A stretch of DNA of 22,619 nucleotides from Clostridia bacterium (GCA_017419325.1 JAFOLN010000308.1:1-22619), one strand, 5' to 3'; counted from the stretch's first letter, positions 14,153-22,352 are shown. Program-made: numbers and translations. Notes: generated by a model not told the origin, from the letters alone.

Positions 14153-15418
14153 TTGGACAAGGCACTGTTTAAAAAATATATATTGATAGCAACGTATACC
14201 GTCGTCCTGTTTTTGGTGCTGTCTCATCTCAACGTGGTGGCGTCGTCGCTGGGCTACATCTGCAATGTGGCAAAGCCCATTATCATCGGCGCATGCATAA
14301 TGTTCGTAATGAACGTGCTTTTAAAGTTTTACGAAAAGCACCTTTTCAAGCATTGCTTTGAAAACAAAAAGAACGGGCGGAAAAAGAAGCGCGGCATATG
14401 CGTACTGCTCACATATGCGACGTTCGCGCTGTTCATAACGGTGCTTTCCCTCGTTGTTGTGCCCCAGGTGGCGCAGAGCGTGCGCACTCTCGCGGAGCAT
14501 CTGCCCGCATATCTTAAGGCGGCAAGCGAGAATATAACCGCGTTTTTGCAGCAGATGGGTTTTTCCGACGATCTCGGAGAAATAATCCAAAGATTCATGT
14601 CGCAGCTTGAAATTTCCTTAAGCGACGTGGTCAAGAACGTGGCCGGCGCGGTGCTGGACGTTACGGTGAATGTGGCGAAGGCGGTATTCAACTTCTTTCT
14701 GGGGCTTATTATTGCCGCTTACATGCTTTTTGCGAAGGAGAAGCTTGTAAAAATCGCAAAAAAGCTGTGCTATGCGATATTTAAGCAGAAGGCAGCCGAA
14801 ACAATAAACGACATAGCGGCGGAGGCGAACGTGACGTTCTCGCGCTTCATAGGCGGGCAGGTTTTGTCGGCCATAATTCTCGGATGCCTCTGCTTTATCG
14901 GCATGCTCATTATAGGCATACCGTACGCGCCGCTCATTTCATGCATTGTAGGCGTGGCGAGCATCATACCGGTGCTGGGCCCGTTCATCGGAGCCATACC
15001 CTCGGCCTTCATAATCCTTATGGAGGATCCCGTAAAGGCGCTTGTGTTCCTTATATTCATACTTGTGCTCCAGCAGTTCAAGGGGAACCTTATTTATCCC
15101 AAAATCGTCGGTACTGCCGTAGGGCTTGACGGACTCTGGGTCATCGCCGCCGTAATCATCGGCGGAGGAATAGGCGGCGCCATGGGAATGCTCGTGGGCG
15201 TTCCGCTCATGGCCGTTATATATTCGCTTGTGAAGGTATATGCGGAAAAATCCGTAAAGAAGCGGGGCATAGAGATATGGAAATACGACGACTCGCAGTC
15301 CCCGCAGGCGGCCGCGGACGGTGAAATGCCGCCGCCCGATACGGACGCGGACGGGAACGCAGAGACGCCGACGCCCCCCGACGGCGGCGATGATGAGGCG
15401 CCGCCGAAAAATGAATGA
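14153..15418 (+). CDS. AI-2E family transporter (YdiK/PerM-like permease)
   Basis: The protein has 421 residues. The start is TTG 14153 with AAAGGTG seven bases upstream; no ATG is better placed. Hydrophobic segments near residues 10-30, 35-55, 85-107 and 175-195, and several from about 230 to 365, fit the roughly eight-helix layout of the family. Typical blocks are VSFSRFIGGQ-like (here VTFSRFIGGQVLSAI), GIPYAPLISCIVGVASIIPVLGPFIGAIP, and PKIVGTAVGLDGLWV near the end. Residues from about 380 form a soluble acidic, Pro-rich tail (DGEMPPPDTDADGN...), which is unusual and probably disordered. Relatives export autoinducer-2 or act as sodium/proton antiporters; the substrate here is unknown. The M50 protease gene follows after 15 bases. 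Confidence 0.9.
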   Translation: MDKALFKKYILIATYTVVLFLVLSHLNVVASSLGYICNVAKPIIIGACIMFVMNVLLKFYEKHLFKHCFENKKNGRKKKRGICVLLTYATFALFITVLSLVVVPQVAQSVRTLAEHLPAYLKAASENITAFLQQMGFSDDLGEIIQRFMSQLEISLSDVVKNVAGAVLDVTVNVAKAVFNFFLGLIIAAYMLFAKEKLVKIAKKLCYAIFKQKAAETINDIAAEANVTFSRFIGGQVLSAIILGCLCFIGMLIIGIPYAPLISCIVGVASIIPVLGPFIGAIPSAFIILMEDPVKALVFLIFILVLQQFKGNLIYPKIVGTAVGLDGLWVIAAVIIGGGIGGAMGMLVGVPLMAVIYSLVKVYAEKSVKKRGIEIWKYDDSQSPQAAADGEMPPPDTDADGNAETPTPPDGGDDEAPPKNE

Positions 15419-15433
15419 TCTTGGGAGAAAAAG

Positions 15434-16099
15434 ATGTTTTTTAACATACAGAGCTTTTCGGAGCTTATATTCAGACTGATAGCAGTTATACTTGCGCTTA
15501 CGTTCCATGAGTTTTCCCACGGCCTTGCCGCGTACCTTATGGGCGACGACACGGCAAGGAGCCAGGGAAGGCTTACATTGAACCCCCTGAAGCACATCGA
15601 CATATTCGGCGGCATAATGCTGCTTTTGGTGGGCTTCGGCTGGGCGAAGCCCGTGGGCGTGAACCCCATGCGCTTCAAGAACCCGAAGGCGGGCATGGCC
15701 ATAACGGCCCTCGCGGGGCCCGTGTCGAATTTCATACTTGCGTTTATATTTTATGTGCTGGCTCTCGTGGTGCAGATAAACGCGACCGGGGCGAACGGTC
15801 AGATAGGTCAGACTGCGATAGCTGTAATAACCTTCTTTTCCGTATGCATAAGCATGAACATAGGCCTCGGCATATTCAATATGATACCCGTGCCGCCTCT
15901 TGACGGCTCCCGCGTCGTAACGGCGTTTTTGCCGGACAGGATGTACTTCGGCATCATGAGATACGAAAGATATATCATGATAGGCCTCATGGCGCTCTTG
16001 TTTCTTAACGTGCTGGACGTGCCGCTGTCCTTCCTTTTCGCAAAGGTGTGGGACGGCATAAGCTTCCTTGCCGAAGGCCTCGTTTCGCTGTTTGTATAA
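15434..16099 (+). CDS. Site-2 protease family protein (M50 intramembrane metalloprotease)
   Basis: The protein has 221 residues, a short M50 protease like Bacillus YwhC. It is an integral membrane zinc protease expected to cut transmembrane segments; the target is unknown. The zinc site is HEFSH (25-29) in the first hydrophobic helix, with the third ligand in NMIPVPPLDGSR (149-160, D157). The LNPLKHIDIFGG stretch (49-60) is typical of the group. There is no PDZ domain. GGGAG lies before the ATG. It ends nine bases before scpA. The pairing of a YwhC-like protease with scpAB is common in Clostridia, so the context is ordinary. Confidence 0.93.
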   Translation: MFFNIQSFSELIFRLIAVILALTFHEFSHGLAAYLMGDDTARSQGRLTLNPLKHIDIFGGIMLLLVGFGWAKPVGVNPMRFKNPKAGMAITALAGPVSNFILAFIFYVLALVVQINATGANGQIGQTAIAVITFFSVCISMNIGLGIFNMIPVPPLDGSRVVTAFLPDRMYFGIMRYERYIMIGLMALLFLNVLDVPLSFLFAKVWDGISFLAEGLVSLFV

Positions 16100-16108
16100 G
16101 GAGGGCGC

Positions 16109-16831
16109 ATGGATAAACCGCTTTTTAAGCTCAAGGTATACGAAGGACCCCTCGATTTGCTCCTCGACATGATAAGGTCGAGCAAGCTGGACATTTTCGA
16201 CATAGACATATTCGAGATATCGGAGCAGTATTTCCTTTACATAAAAACGATGGGCGAGATGAATATGGACCTTACGGCCGACTTTCTCGTCATGGCGTCA
16301 CAGCTTCTTCTGATAAAGTCTCGCATGCTGCTGCCAAAGGCCGAGCCCGACGACGATGACGACCCGAGGCGCGACCTTACTTGGGCGCTCATCGAATACG
16401 AAAAGTGCAAGCAGAACGCGCAGACGCTTGCCTCGCTTCGTGAAGCGGCGGGGGAGACCTTCCCGCGCCCGCCGGAGCCGTTGGAGTTTCCGAAAAAGTA
16501 CCGCGAGACCATGAAGATAAGCGCGCTTACGGGCGCGTATTTAAGGCTCATGGAGAGAAACGCGCGGCGGGCGATGCCGCGCCCCGATTCCTTCGCCGAT
16601 TTTTTAAAAAGGGAGATATATTCCGTTTCCGACAAGATATGCGAGATAAAAAGCAGGCTCAAAAAAGCCGTAAGGCTCGATTTTGCGGCGCTCTTTCTGG
16701 GCGTGCGCACCCGCTCGGAGATAGTGGCTACGTTTCTTGCGGTGCTGGAGCTTGTGAGCGACAAAAAGATACGCATAAGCGACGCGGGCGACATGAATTA
16801 TGAGATAGAAGCGGCCGAGAGACGCTTTTAA
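16109..16831 (+). CDS. scpA: Segregation and condensation protein A
   Basis: ScpA is the kleisin that bridges SMC heads in the bacterial SMC-ScpAB condensin, which organises the chromosome for segregation. It has 240 residues, normal length. The N-terminal SMC-binding part has the family signature KVYEGPLDLLLDMIRSSKLD and continues with DLTADFLVMASQLLLIKSRMLLP. A charged linker (about 75-140) follows, and a C-terminal winged-helix part with VRTRSEIVATFLAVLELV. AAGGAGG lies four bases before the ATG. scpB begins 18 bases after the stop. Confidence 0.97.
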   Translation: MDKPLFKLKVYEGPLDLLLDMIRSSKLDIFDIDIFEISEQYFLYIKTMGEMNMDLTADFLVMASQLLLIKSRMLLPKAEPDDDDDPRRDLTWALIEYEKCKQNAQTLASLREAAGETFPRPPEPLEFPKKYRETMKISALTGAYLRLMERNARRAMPRPDSFADFLKREIYSVSDKICEIKSRLKKAVRLDFAALFLGVRTRSEIVATFLAVLELVSDKKIRISDAGDMNYEIEAAERRF

Positions 16832-16849
16832 ACGAACGGCGGTGTTTTT

Positions 16850-17389
16850 ATGGATGCAGAAATAAAGGCGGCAATGGAGGCGATCCTTTTCGCCTCGGGA
16901 GAGGAGCTCTCCATAGAAAGGCTTTCGCAGGCGCTGGGTCTTTCAAAGGAAGCCGCAAACGAATATACAGACGCCATCGCGGCGGACTGCGCCGCGCCGG
17001 GGCGCGGCATAAAGCTTATCCGCATGGACGACTGCGTGCGCTTCGTAACGAAGCCCGAATACGCGGACAGTATAAAGGCGGCGCTCGATACGGGGCGAGT
17101 TTACTCCCTGTCGCAGCAGGCGCTGGAGGTTCTGGCGGCGGTTGCGTATAACCAGCCCGTCACGAGGGCGTACATCGACCAGGTAAGAGGCGTCGACTGC
17201 GCCTATTCGCTTCAGAACCTTATTGAGCGCGGGCTTGTGGCTGAAACGGGCACGCTTGACGCGCCGGGCAGACCGAAGCTTTACGGGACGACCCACGGCT
17301 TTCTTAAAATGTTCGGCCTTTCGTCCATAGACGAGCTTCCGAAAACGGAGGAGGCGGACGCGGATAAAAAGGCCGGCTCTGTACAATAA
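16850..17389 (+). CDS. scpB: Segregation and condensation protein B
   Basis: ScpB dimers bind the linker of ScpA in the SMC condensin complex. The protein has 179 residues, within the usual range. It begins AAMEAILFASGEELS-like (here IKAAMEAILFASGEELSIE), the family hallmark. It continues with two winged-helix units; the second contains LSQQALEVLAAVAYNQPVTR and YIDQVRGVD, and then RGLVAETGTLDAPGRPKLYG. The acidic tail (KTEEADADKKA) is probably disordered. CGGCGGTG precedes the ATG. It is followed after 21 bases by the DUF2953 gene. Confidence 0.97.
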   Translation: MDAEIKAAMEAILFASGEELSIERLSQALGLSKEAANEYTDAIAADCAAPGRGIKLIRMDDCVRFVTKPEYADSIKAALDTGRVYSLSQQALEVLAAVAYNQPVTRAYIDQVRGVDCAYSLQNLIERGLVAETGTLDAPGRPKLYGTTHGFLKMFGLSSIDELPKTEEADADKKAGSVQ

Positions 17390-17410
17390 TAGCCAAAGGA
17401 GGGGAGAGAA

Positions 17411-18040
17411 GTGGCAGGGACTGTTGTTTTTATCGTGATAGCGGCGTTCGTCGTGTGCCTGCTTTTCTCCTTTTTAAGAGTGGGCGTAAAATACGACGGC
17501 GGGCTTTCGGTCATCGTGTCCGTACTTTTTATAAGGGCGGACGTTATGAAGATAGTAAACTCCGTGCGTGAGCGCTCAAAGAAAAAGCCGAAGAAGCCAA
17601 AGAAAAAGAAAAAGCCCGAGGAAGAGGTGCTCACGCTCCTTGACAAGGCGTCCGTGGGGCTTCATGTGGCAAAGGAGGCTTTAAGCGGCATAACGAAGAC
17701 CATCATTTTTGAAAATATCGACCTTGACATGACGCTTGGCACAAACGACGCGAAGAATACGGCCATGTATACCGGATATATTTATTCGGCGGCGTACCTT
17801 ATTGAGCCGTTTCTCGTGTCGAACTTCATAGTGGAAAAAAGGCGCCTTTCGGTGCGCCCCGACTTTGACGGCTCGAAGTTCGTTATAAAGGCGGACGTTT
17901 CGATAAAGGCGAGGCTTATAAGCCTTATCATATTCGGCGTGAGCATATTTTTGGCTTACCGCGGAATAAACAAGGCCAAAAAGGAAGAAAGAAAGATAAA
18001 GACAGCAGGCAAAAAAAGCAAGCTTGAAACAGCGGCATAA
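17411..18040 (+). CDS. DUF2953 domain-containing membrane protein
   Basis: The protein has 209 residues and starts at GTG 17411 behind AGGAGGGG. An N-terminal transmembrane helix (about 4-22) is followed by a very basic stretch (SKKKPKKPKKKKKPEEE, near 56-72). A central domain contains DMTLGTNDAKNTAMYTGYIY, the segment I take as the DUF2953 core. A second hydrophobic stretch lies near residues 168-182 and the tail is again Lys-rich. Function is unknown. In many Clostridia a DUF2953 gene stands next to the gerW/ytfJ gene, as here, which supports the call and hints at a sporulation-linked role. The Lys-rich segments suggest contact with nucleic acid or acidic lipid, but this is speculation. Confidence 0.7.
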   Translation: MAGTVVFIVIAAFVVCLLFSFLRVGVKYDGGLSVIVSVLFIRADVMKIVNSVRERSKKKPKKPKKKKKPEEEVLTLLDKASVGLHVAKEALSGITKTIIFENIDLDMTLGTNDAKNTAMYTGYIYSAAYLIEPFLVSNFIVEKRRLSVRPDFDGSKFVIKADVSIKARLISLIIFGVSIFLAYRGINKAKKEERKIKTAGKKSKLETAA

Positions 18041-18098
18041 ATAAAACGTATAAGGAAAGAATAAAAACGTATTTTTATAACGATAAGGCGGTGTAATT

Positions 18099-18536
18099 AT
18101 GAACGAGCATCCTATTCATGATTTTATGAAAACGGCGATGGAAAGCATCAAGTCCATGGTGGACGTAAACACGATAGTGGGCACGCCCATTGAAACGTCG
18201 GACGGCACCATCATCATACCTGTGTCGAAGGTGTCCTTCGGCTTCGTTGCGGGCGGAAGCGACATCCCTCCGGCTAAAAACAATAAAGAGGTACAGGCGC
18301 CTTCCGACAAGCCCTTCGGCGCGGCGGCATGCTCCGGCGTTACGCTTACCCCTATGGCCTTCCTCATAGTAAACAAGGGACAGGTCAAGATGGTATCGGT
18401 GTCCAACTCCATCACGACGATAGACAAGGTCATAGAGCTCGTCCCCGACGTTATCGACAGGATAAAGACAATTGTGGACGAAAAGACGGGCGAGAAAAAC
18501 AGCGCATGGGCGCCGGACGGCGACCTTCAGGAATAA
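18099..18536 (+). CDS. ytfJ: GerW family sporulation protein (YtfJ)
   Basis: The protein has 145 residues, like Bacillus YtfJ/GerW, which is made in the forespore and is needed for normal germination. The hallmark is the N-terminal part, with MESIKSMVDVNTIVGTPIET and then GTIIIPVSKVSFGFVAGGSD. A short linker (PPAKNNKEVQAP) and a Gly-rich strand region ending in TPMAFLIVNKGQVKMV follow. There is no signal peptide. AAGGCGGTG precedes the ATG. The gap after the DUF2953 gene (58 bases) is AT-rich and could hold a sporulation promoter, but I see no convincing sigma-F or sigma-G boxes. Presence of this gene agrees with a spore-forming lineage but does not prove sporulation, since non-sporulating Clostridia can keep it. 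Confidence 0.9.
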   Translation: MNEHPIHDFMKTAMESIKSMVDVNTIVGTPIETSDGTIIIPVSKVSFGFVAGGSDIPPAKNNKEVQAPSDKPFGAAACSGVTLTPMAFLIVNKGQVKMVSVSNSITTIDKVIELVPDVIDRIKTIVDEKTGEKNSAWAPDGDLQE

Positions 18537-18541
18537 GGAAC

Positions 18542-18588
18542 GCGGGCGGCAGTCTGCCCGAAAGGTAAGGACGCGGCAGACTGCCCGC
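18542..18588. repeat. Imperfect inverted repeat downstream of ytfJ
   Basis: GCGGGC plus AGTCTGCC (18542-18547 and 18551-18558, split by three extra bases) pairs with GGCAGACTGCCCGC (18575-18588). The arms enclose 16 bases. No T run follows, so it is not a standard terminator; it could protect the ytfJ mRNA 3' end or attenuate transcription. Confidence 0.6.
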
Positions 18589-18596
18589 ACATAAAA

Positions 18597-18621
18597 CGCT
18601 CCCGAAAGGCTTTCGGGAGCG
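18597..18621. repeat. Near-perfect hairpin directly before the pseudouridine synthase RBS
   Basis: CGCTCCCGAAAG (18597-18608) and CTTTCGGGAGCG (18610-18621) are exact reverse complements separated by one base. GGAGG of the next gene starts five bases later (18626). There is no T run. Such a hairpin could affect initiation at the TTG start. Confidence 0.65.
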
Positions 18622-18638
18622 CTTCGGAGGAAAGAGCA

Positions 18639-19373
18639 TTGGCAGAAAAGATAAGGATACAGAAATATTTGGCCCTGCACGGAGCGGCCTCCCGCCGCGG
18701 CGCGGACAGGATGGTCGAAGAGGGCAAGGTAATGATAAACCGCCGCATAGCCCGCCCCGGCGACATGGTGACGCCCGGCGAGGACGAGGTGTTCCTTGAG
18801 GGGCGCAAGGTCGGCGCGGAGACCGACAAGAAGGTTTACATAATGCTTAACAAGCCGAGAGGCTACATCACCTCCACCTCCGATGACAGGGGGCGAAAGA
18901 CGGTGATGGACTTAATTGCCGACGTGCCTGTGCGCGTGTCGCCCGTGGGCAGGCTCGACTATTATTCGGAGGGGCTCCTTCTTTTGTCGAACGACGGAGA
19001 CTTCATATACAGGATGACCCACCCGAAGCACCACATAAGCAAAAAGTACCATGTGCTTGTGAAGGGCAAGGCAAGCGAGGGACAGGTGATAAAGCTTTCG
19101 CGCCCCATGAAGCTGGACGGATACATAACCCGCGGGGCGAATGTGTCGAGGGTGACGATGAAGGGCGAAAACGAGGTGCTCTCTGTCGAGATATTCGAGG
19201 GGCGGAACCGTCAGATAAGGCGGATGTGCGAGGAGACGGGGCTTTTCGTGAAGCGCTTAAGACGCATATCCGTGGGCCTTTTGGAGCTGGGCGACTTAAA
19301 GACGGGGCGTTACAGATATTTAAATCCCGCCGAGCTTGCGCAGCTTCAGGACATAACGCGGGACGACGTGTAA
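18639..19373 (+). CDS. Pseudouridine synthase, RsuA/RluB/RluE/RluF family
   Basis: The protein converts a specific uridine in rRNA to pseudouridine; length and layout suggest RluB-like action on 23S rRNA, but the exact site cannot be read from sequence. It has 244 residues. It starts at TTG 18639, eight bases after GGAGG; the protein then begins AEKIRIQKYLALHGAASRR, the S4 RNA-binding domain (about 1-60). The catalytic domain has LNKPRGYITS (70-79), the active-site Asp in GRLDYYSEGLLLLSNDGDF (D107) and EGRNRQIRRM near the end. A Ser replaces the more usual Thr in the GRLDxxTxGLL motif. It closes the scpAB-gerW cluster, an order frequent in Clostridia. Confidence 0.93.
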   Translation: MAEKIRIQKYLALHGAASRRGADRMVEEGKVMINRRIARPGDMVTPGEDEVFLEGRKVGAETDKKVYIMLNKPRGYITSTSDDRGRKTVMDLIADVPVRVSPVGRLDYYSEGLLLLSNDGDFIYRMTHPKHHISKKYHVLVKGKASEGQVIKLSRPMKLDGYITRGANVSRVTMKGENEVLSVEIFEGRNRQIRRMCEETGLFVKRLRRISVGLLELGDLKTGRYRYLNPAELAQLQDITRDDV

Positions 19374-19478
19374 GGCTTTTTATGTGAATGCGGCGCTTTT
19401 CGGATTTTCATTTTAAGGCGGTTTTTATGCGCATTTTAACGGAATTTAAGCAGATTAAAGTTAAAAATGAAATTTTTA

Positions 19479-19507
19479 TTGCTTTTCGGACACGTGTGGT
19501 ATAAAAT
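19479..19507 (+). promoter_or_regulatory. Promoter with overlapping palindrome upstream of the RpiR-type gene
   Basis: TTGCTT (19479-19484) and TAAAAT (19502-19507) are 17 bases apart. The perfect palindrome ACACGTGT (19490-19497) lies in the spacer, and an imperfect dyad ATATGTAA...TTACACATAT spans 19511-19536. Either could be an operator, possibly for self-control by the RpiR protein. Confidence 0.5.
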
Positions 19508-19553
19508 GTGATATGTAAAAACAAGCTTACACATATAAAAGGAGAGAAAAAAA

Positions 19554-20426
19554 GTGACGTCCGAACGAGACTTGCTTTTAAGGATCCAATCCTCAATGCC
19601 CACCTTTTCAAAGGGTCACAGGGCAATAGGAAAATACATAGTGGAAAACTACGATAAAGCGGCATTTATGACGGCGTGCAAGCTGGGACAGGCCGTGGGC
19701 GTGAGCGAGTCCACGGTGGTGCGTTTTGCTACGGAGCTGGGGTACAACGGTTATCCGAAGCTTCAGAAGGCGCTTCAGGAGCTTATCCGCGCAAAGCTGA
19801 CCTCCGTTCAGAGGATACAGGCCTCATCGGGGCGGATAAACGAGGACGAGGTCTTAAAGAACGTGATACTGTCCGACATTGACAAGCTGAGGCTTACGCT
19901 TGAGGATATAAAGAAAGACGACTTCCAGAGCGCCGTTTCGGCAATTCTTGAGGCCGAGAACATCTATATCCTGGGCGTGCGAAGCTCCGCGTCGCTTGCA
20001 GGGTTCTTAGGCTTTTACTTCAATCTTATATTTGACAACATGCGTCTTGTGAACACGTCGAGCGTAAGCGAGATGTTCGAGCAGATGCTCAGAGTTAAAA
20101 AGGGCGACGTGGTGATAGGCATAAGCTTCCCGAGATATTCGAGAAGAACGGTGCGCGCGCTTCAGTACGCAAAGGACAGGGGCGCCGCCGTCGTGGCCAT
20201 AACGGACACGCTTACATCGCCGCTCACGGATCACTCAGACTATAATCTTATAGCTAAGAGCGATATGGTGTCGTTCGTGGATTCGCTTGTCGCGCCGCTG
20301 AGCGTTATAAACGCGCTCATAGTTGCGATAGGCTTAAGGAAAAAGGACGAGGTGTTCTCGGTATTTGAGGAGCTTGAGAATATCTGGGACGAATATGACG
20401 TATACGAAAAGAACAACGAGGTGTGA
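19554..20426 (+). CDS. MurR/RpiR family transcriptional regulator
   Basis: This cytoplasmic DNA-binding regulator has 290 residues and starts at GTG 19554 behind GGAGAG. The N-terminal HTH_6 domain (about 1-80) shows the recognition region ACKLGQAVGVSESTVVRFAT (41-60) followed by ELGYNGYPKLQKAL. The C-terminal SIS domain (about 125-260) contains IYILGVRSSASLAGF (137-151) and VVIGISFPRYSRRT (186-199), the expected sugar-phosphate binding Ser positions. Family members sense phosphosugars and control sugar or amino-sugar catabolism. No sugar gene is near; the next gene is a flavoprotein whose translation is coupled to this one, so the target is unclear. Confidence 0.94.
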   Translation: MTSERDLLLRIQSSMPTFSKGHRAIGKYIVENYDKAAFMTACKLGQAVGVSESTVVRFATELGYNGYPKLQKALQELIRAKLTSVQRIQASSGRINEDEVLKNVILSDIDKLRLTLEDIKKDDFQSAVSAILEAENIYILGVRSSASLAGFLGFYFNLIFDNMRLVNTSSVSEMFEQMLRVKKGDVVIGISFPRYSRRTVRALQYAKDRGAAVVAITDTLTSPLTDHSDYNLIAKSDMVSFVDSLVAPLSVINALIVAIGLRKKDEVFSVFEELENIWDEYDVYEKNNEV

Positions 20427-20428
20427 CA

Positions 20429-21661
20429 ATGGCTTCTCAGGTAGTGGTAATAGGCGGAGGCCCCGCCGGAATGATGGCCGCGGGCATGGCCGCGGTAAGA
20501 GGCAAGGATGTAATCCTTTTTGAAAAAAACAAGTCGCTTGGCAAAAAGCTTCTGCTTACGGGCAAGGGACGCTGCAATATAACGAACATATCATATGACA
20601 CGCAGGGCTTTGTTGAAAACATCCCCGTAAACGGCAGCTTCATGTACAGCTCGCTTAAGACCTTCGGCTCCTCGCAGCTTATAGAGTTCTTCAATAACCT
20701 CGGGCTCTTTTTTATCGAGGAGCGGGGCGGGCGCGTTTTTCCCCAGACGCAGAGGGCGTCGGACGTGCTCGAAAAGCTGGAGTATTTCTTAAGAAAGAGC
20801 CGTGTGCGCGTTATAAACGGCGACGTTGACCAGGTGGTCATAGAAAACGGCGCGGTAAAGGGCGTGTATCTGTCGAACGACCTTTATTATCCTGCAAAGA
20901 GCGTTGTGGTGGCAACGGGCGGCCTTTCCTATCCCCAGACGGGCTCGACGGGCGACGGCTACTGGTTCGCGGAGTTCGCGGGTCATCACATAGTTGAGCC
21001 CACGGCGGCGCTCATACCGCTGGAAAGCTCCGACAAGGTATGCCGCGAGCTTCAGGGGCTGACACTGAAGAACGTGGGCTTTAAGGTGTACGACAAGGAC
21101 GAAAAGCTTGCGTATGAGGACTTCGGCGAGATGCTGTTTACGCATTTCGGCATTTCCGGCCCCATAGTCTTAAGCGCCAGCGTTCATCTTCGTGATTATG
21201 AGGAGAACAAATATACGGTTTCGATAGACCTGAAGTCGGCGATAGACCATGAAACGCTTGAGAAGCGGCTCCAGAGCGAGTTCGACGAGGTGCCGAGGCA
21301 GAATTTCTCGAATTCTCTCGGCAAGCTCTTCCCCGGAAAGCTCACCTCCGTTATGGTGAAGCGTTCGGGCATACAGCCGGACAAGAAGTGCTCCGATATA
21401 ACAAAGGAAGAGCGCGCAGAGTTCGCGCGCAGGATAAAGGACTTCAGAATACCCATAACGGGCACGCGCCCCATAGAGGAGGCCATAATAACCTCCGGCG
21501 GCGTGGACCCGAAGGAGATAAACCCGTCCACCATGGAATCGAAGCTTGTAAAGGGGCTCTATTTCGCGGGAGAGGTCATCGACGTAAGCGGCTATACGGG
21601 CGGCTTTAATCTTCAGGTGGCATTCTCCACAGGCTATGCGGCAGGCGACAACGTAAAGTGA
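20429..21661 (+). CDS. BaiN/HI0933 family NAD(P)/FAD-dependent oxidoreductase (YhiN-like)
   Basis: The flavoprotein has 410 residues from ATG 20429; an in-frame GTG at 20423 is possible, but it is itself part of the GAGGTG ribosome binding site (20418-20423), which is spaced five bases from the ATG. The FAD dinucleotide fold begins at VVVIGGGPAGMMAAGMAA. GKKLLLTGKGRCNITN and VVVATGGLSYPQTGSTGDGY are family blocks. The C-terminal GLYFAGEVIDVSGYTGGFNL closes the FAD site. The substrate is not established for most members; BaiN was linked to bile-acid dehydroxylation in Clostridium scindens, but homologs occur in very many bacteria, so that activity should not be assumed. The RBS overlaps the end of the RpiR gene. 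Confidence 0.92.
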   Translation: MASQVVVIGGGPAGMMAAGMAAVRGKDVILFEKNKSLGKKLLLTGKGRCNITNISYDTQGFVENIPVNGSFMYSSLKTFGSSQLIEFFNNLGLFFIEERGGRVFPQTQRASDVLEKLEYFLRKSRVRVINGDVDQVVIENGAVKGVYLSNDLYYPAKSVVVATGGLSYPQTGSTGDGYWFAEFAGHHIVEPTAALIPLESSDKVCRELQGLTLKNVGFKVYDKDEKLAYEDFGEMLFTHFGISGPIVLSASVHLRDYEENKYTVSIDLKSAIDHETLEKRLQSEFDEVPRQNFSNSLGKLFPGKLTSVMVKRSGIQPDKKCSDITKEERAEFARRIKDFRIPITGTRPIEEAIITSGGVDPKEINPSTMESKLVKGLYFAGEVIDVSGYTGGFNLQVAFSTGYAAGDNVK

Positions 21662-21692
21662 TAATAATACATATTACGGCGGAGGTACCGAC

Positions 21693-22352
21693 ATGAGTAA
21701 AATAAACATTGCGATAGACGGACCGGCAGGCGCGGGCAAATCAACGATAGCGAAGGCGGTGGCCGAAAGACGCGGCTTCCTTTATCTTGACACGGGAGCG
21801 CTGTACCGCACGATAGCACTCTACGTTTTGAGAAAAGCGGCGGACCCGAAGGACCGCGTTAAGGTGGAGGCGCTTCTTTCCGAGATAAAGATAGACCTTG
21901 AATATATAGACGGCGTACAGCATGTAAAGTTAAACGGCGAGGACGTTTCCGAGCTTATACGCACCCCCGAGGTGTCGGTATGCGCATCGGAGGTGTCGGC
22001 GCTGGCGGGAGTGAGGGCGTTCCTCCTCGATCTGCAAAGAAGCATCGCCGCGGAGCACGACTGCGTGCTTGACGGACGCGACATAGGCACGGTGGTTCTG
22101 CCGAACGCGCAGAAGAAAATATACCTTACGGCGTCGCCGGAGGCGCGCGCAATGCGCCGCTATAACGAGATGATAGCAAAAGGCGAGGCGGTGGAGTATA
22201 ACGACGTGCTGCGCGACGTGCTGTACCGCGACCAGAACGATTCCACCCGCGCGAACGCTCCCTTAAAGAGCGCACCCGACGCGGTTATCGTCGACTCCAC
22301 AAAGCTTACGCTTGAGGAGACCATCGACGCTATCGATAAGCTGATAGGATAG
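21693..22352 (+). CDS. cmk: Cytidylate kinase
   Basis: The enzyme phosphorylates CMP and dCMP with ATP, feeding CTP and dCTP pools. It has 219 residues, typical. The P-loop is DGPAGAGKSTIA (9-20), followed by the substrate-binding YLDTGALYR (31-39). DGRDIGTVV (127-135) and the lid region YLTASPEARAMRRYNE with a later RDQNDSTRANAPL are all present. GGCGGAGG lies before the ATG. The gene is 31 bases after the flavoprotein and is followed by plsC, an arrangement seen in many Clostridia (cmk-plsC, often then ispH). Confidence 0.97.
   Translation: MSKINIAIDGPAGAGKSTIAKAVAERRGFLYLDTGALYRTIALYVLRKAADPKDRVKVEALLSEIKIDLEYIDGVQHVKLNGEDVSELIRTPEVSVCASEVSALAGVRAFLLDLQRSIAAEHDCVLDGRDIGTVVLPNAQKKIYLTASPEARAMRRYNEMIAKGEAVEYNDVLRDVLYRDQNDSTRANAPLKSAPDAVIVDSTKLTLEETIDAIDKLIG

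Noticed and set aside
18041..18098. Sporulation sigma-F or sigma-G promoter before ytfJ
   Set aside because: The gap has two ACGTAT copies, but no pair of boxes matches either consensus at the right spacing.
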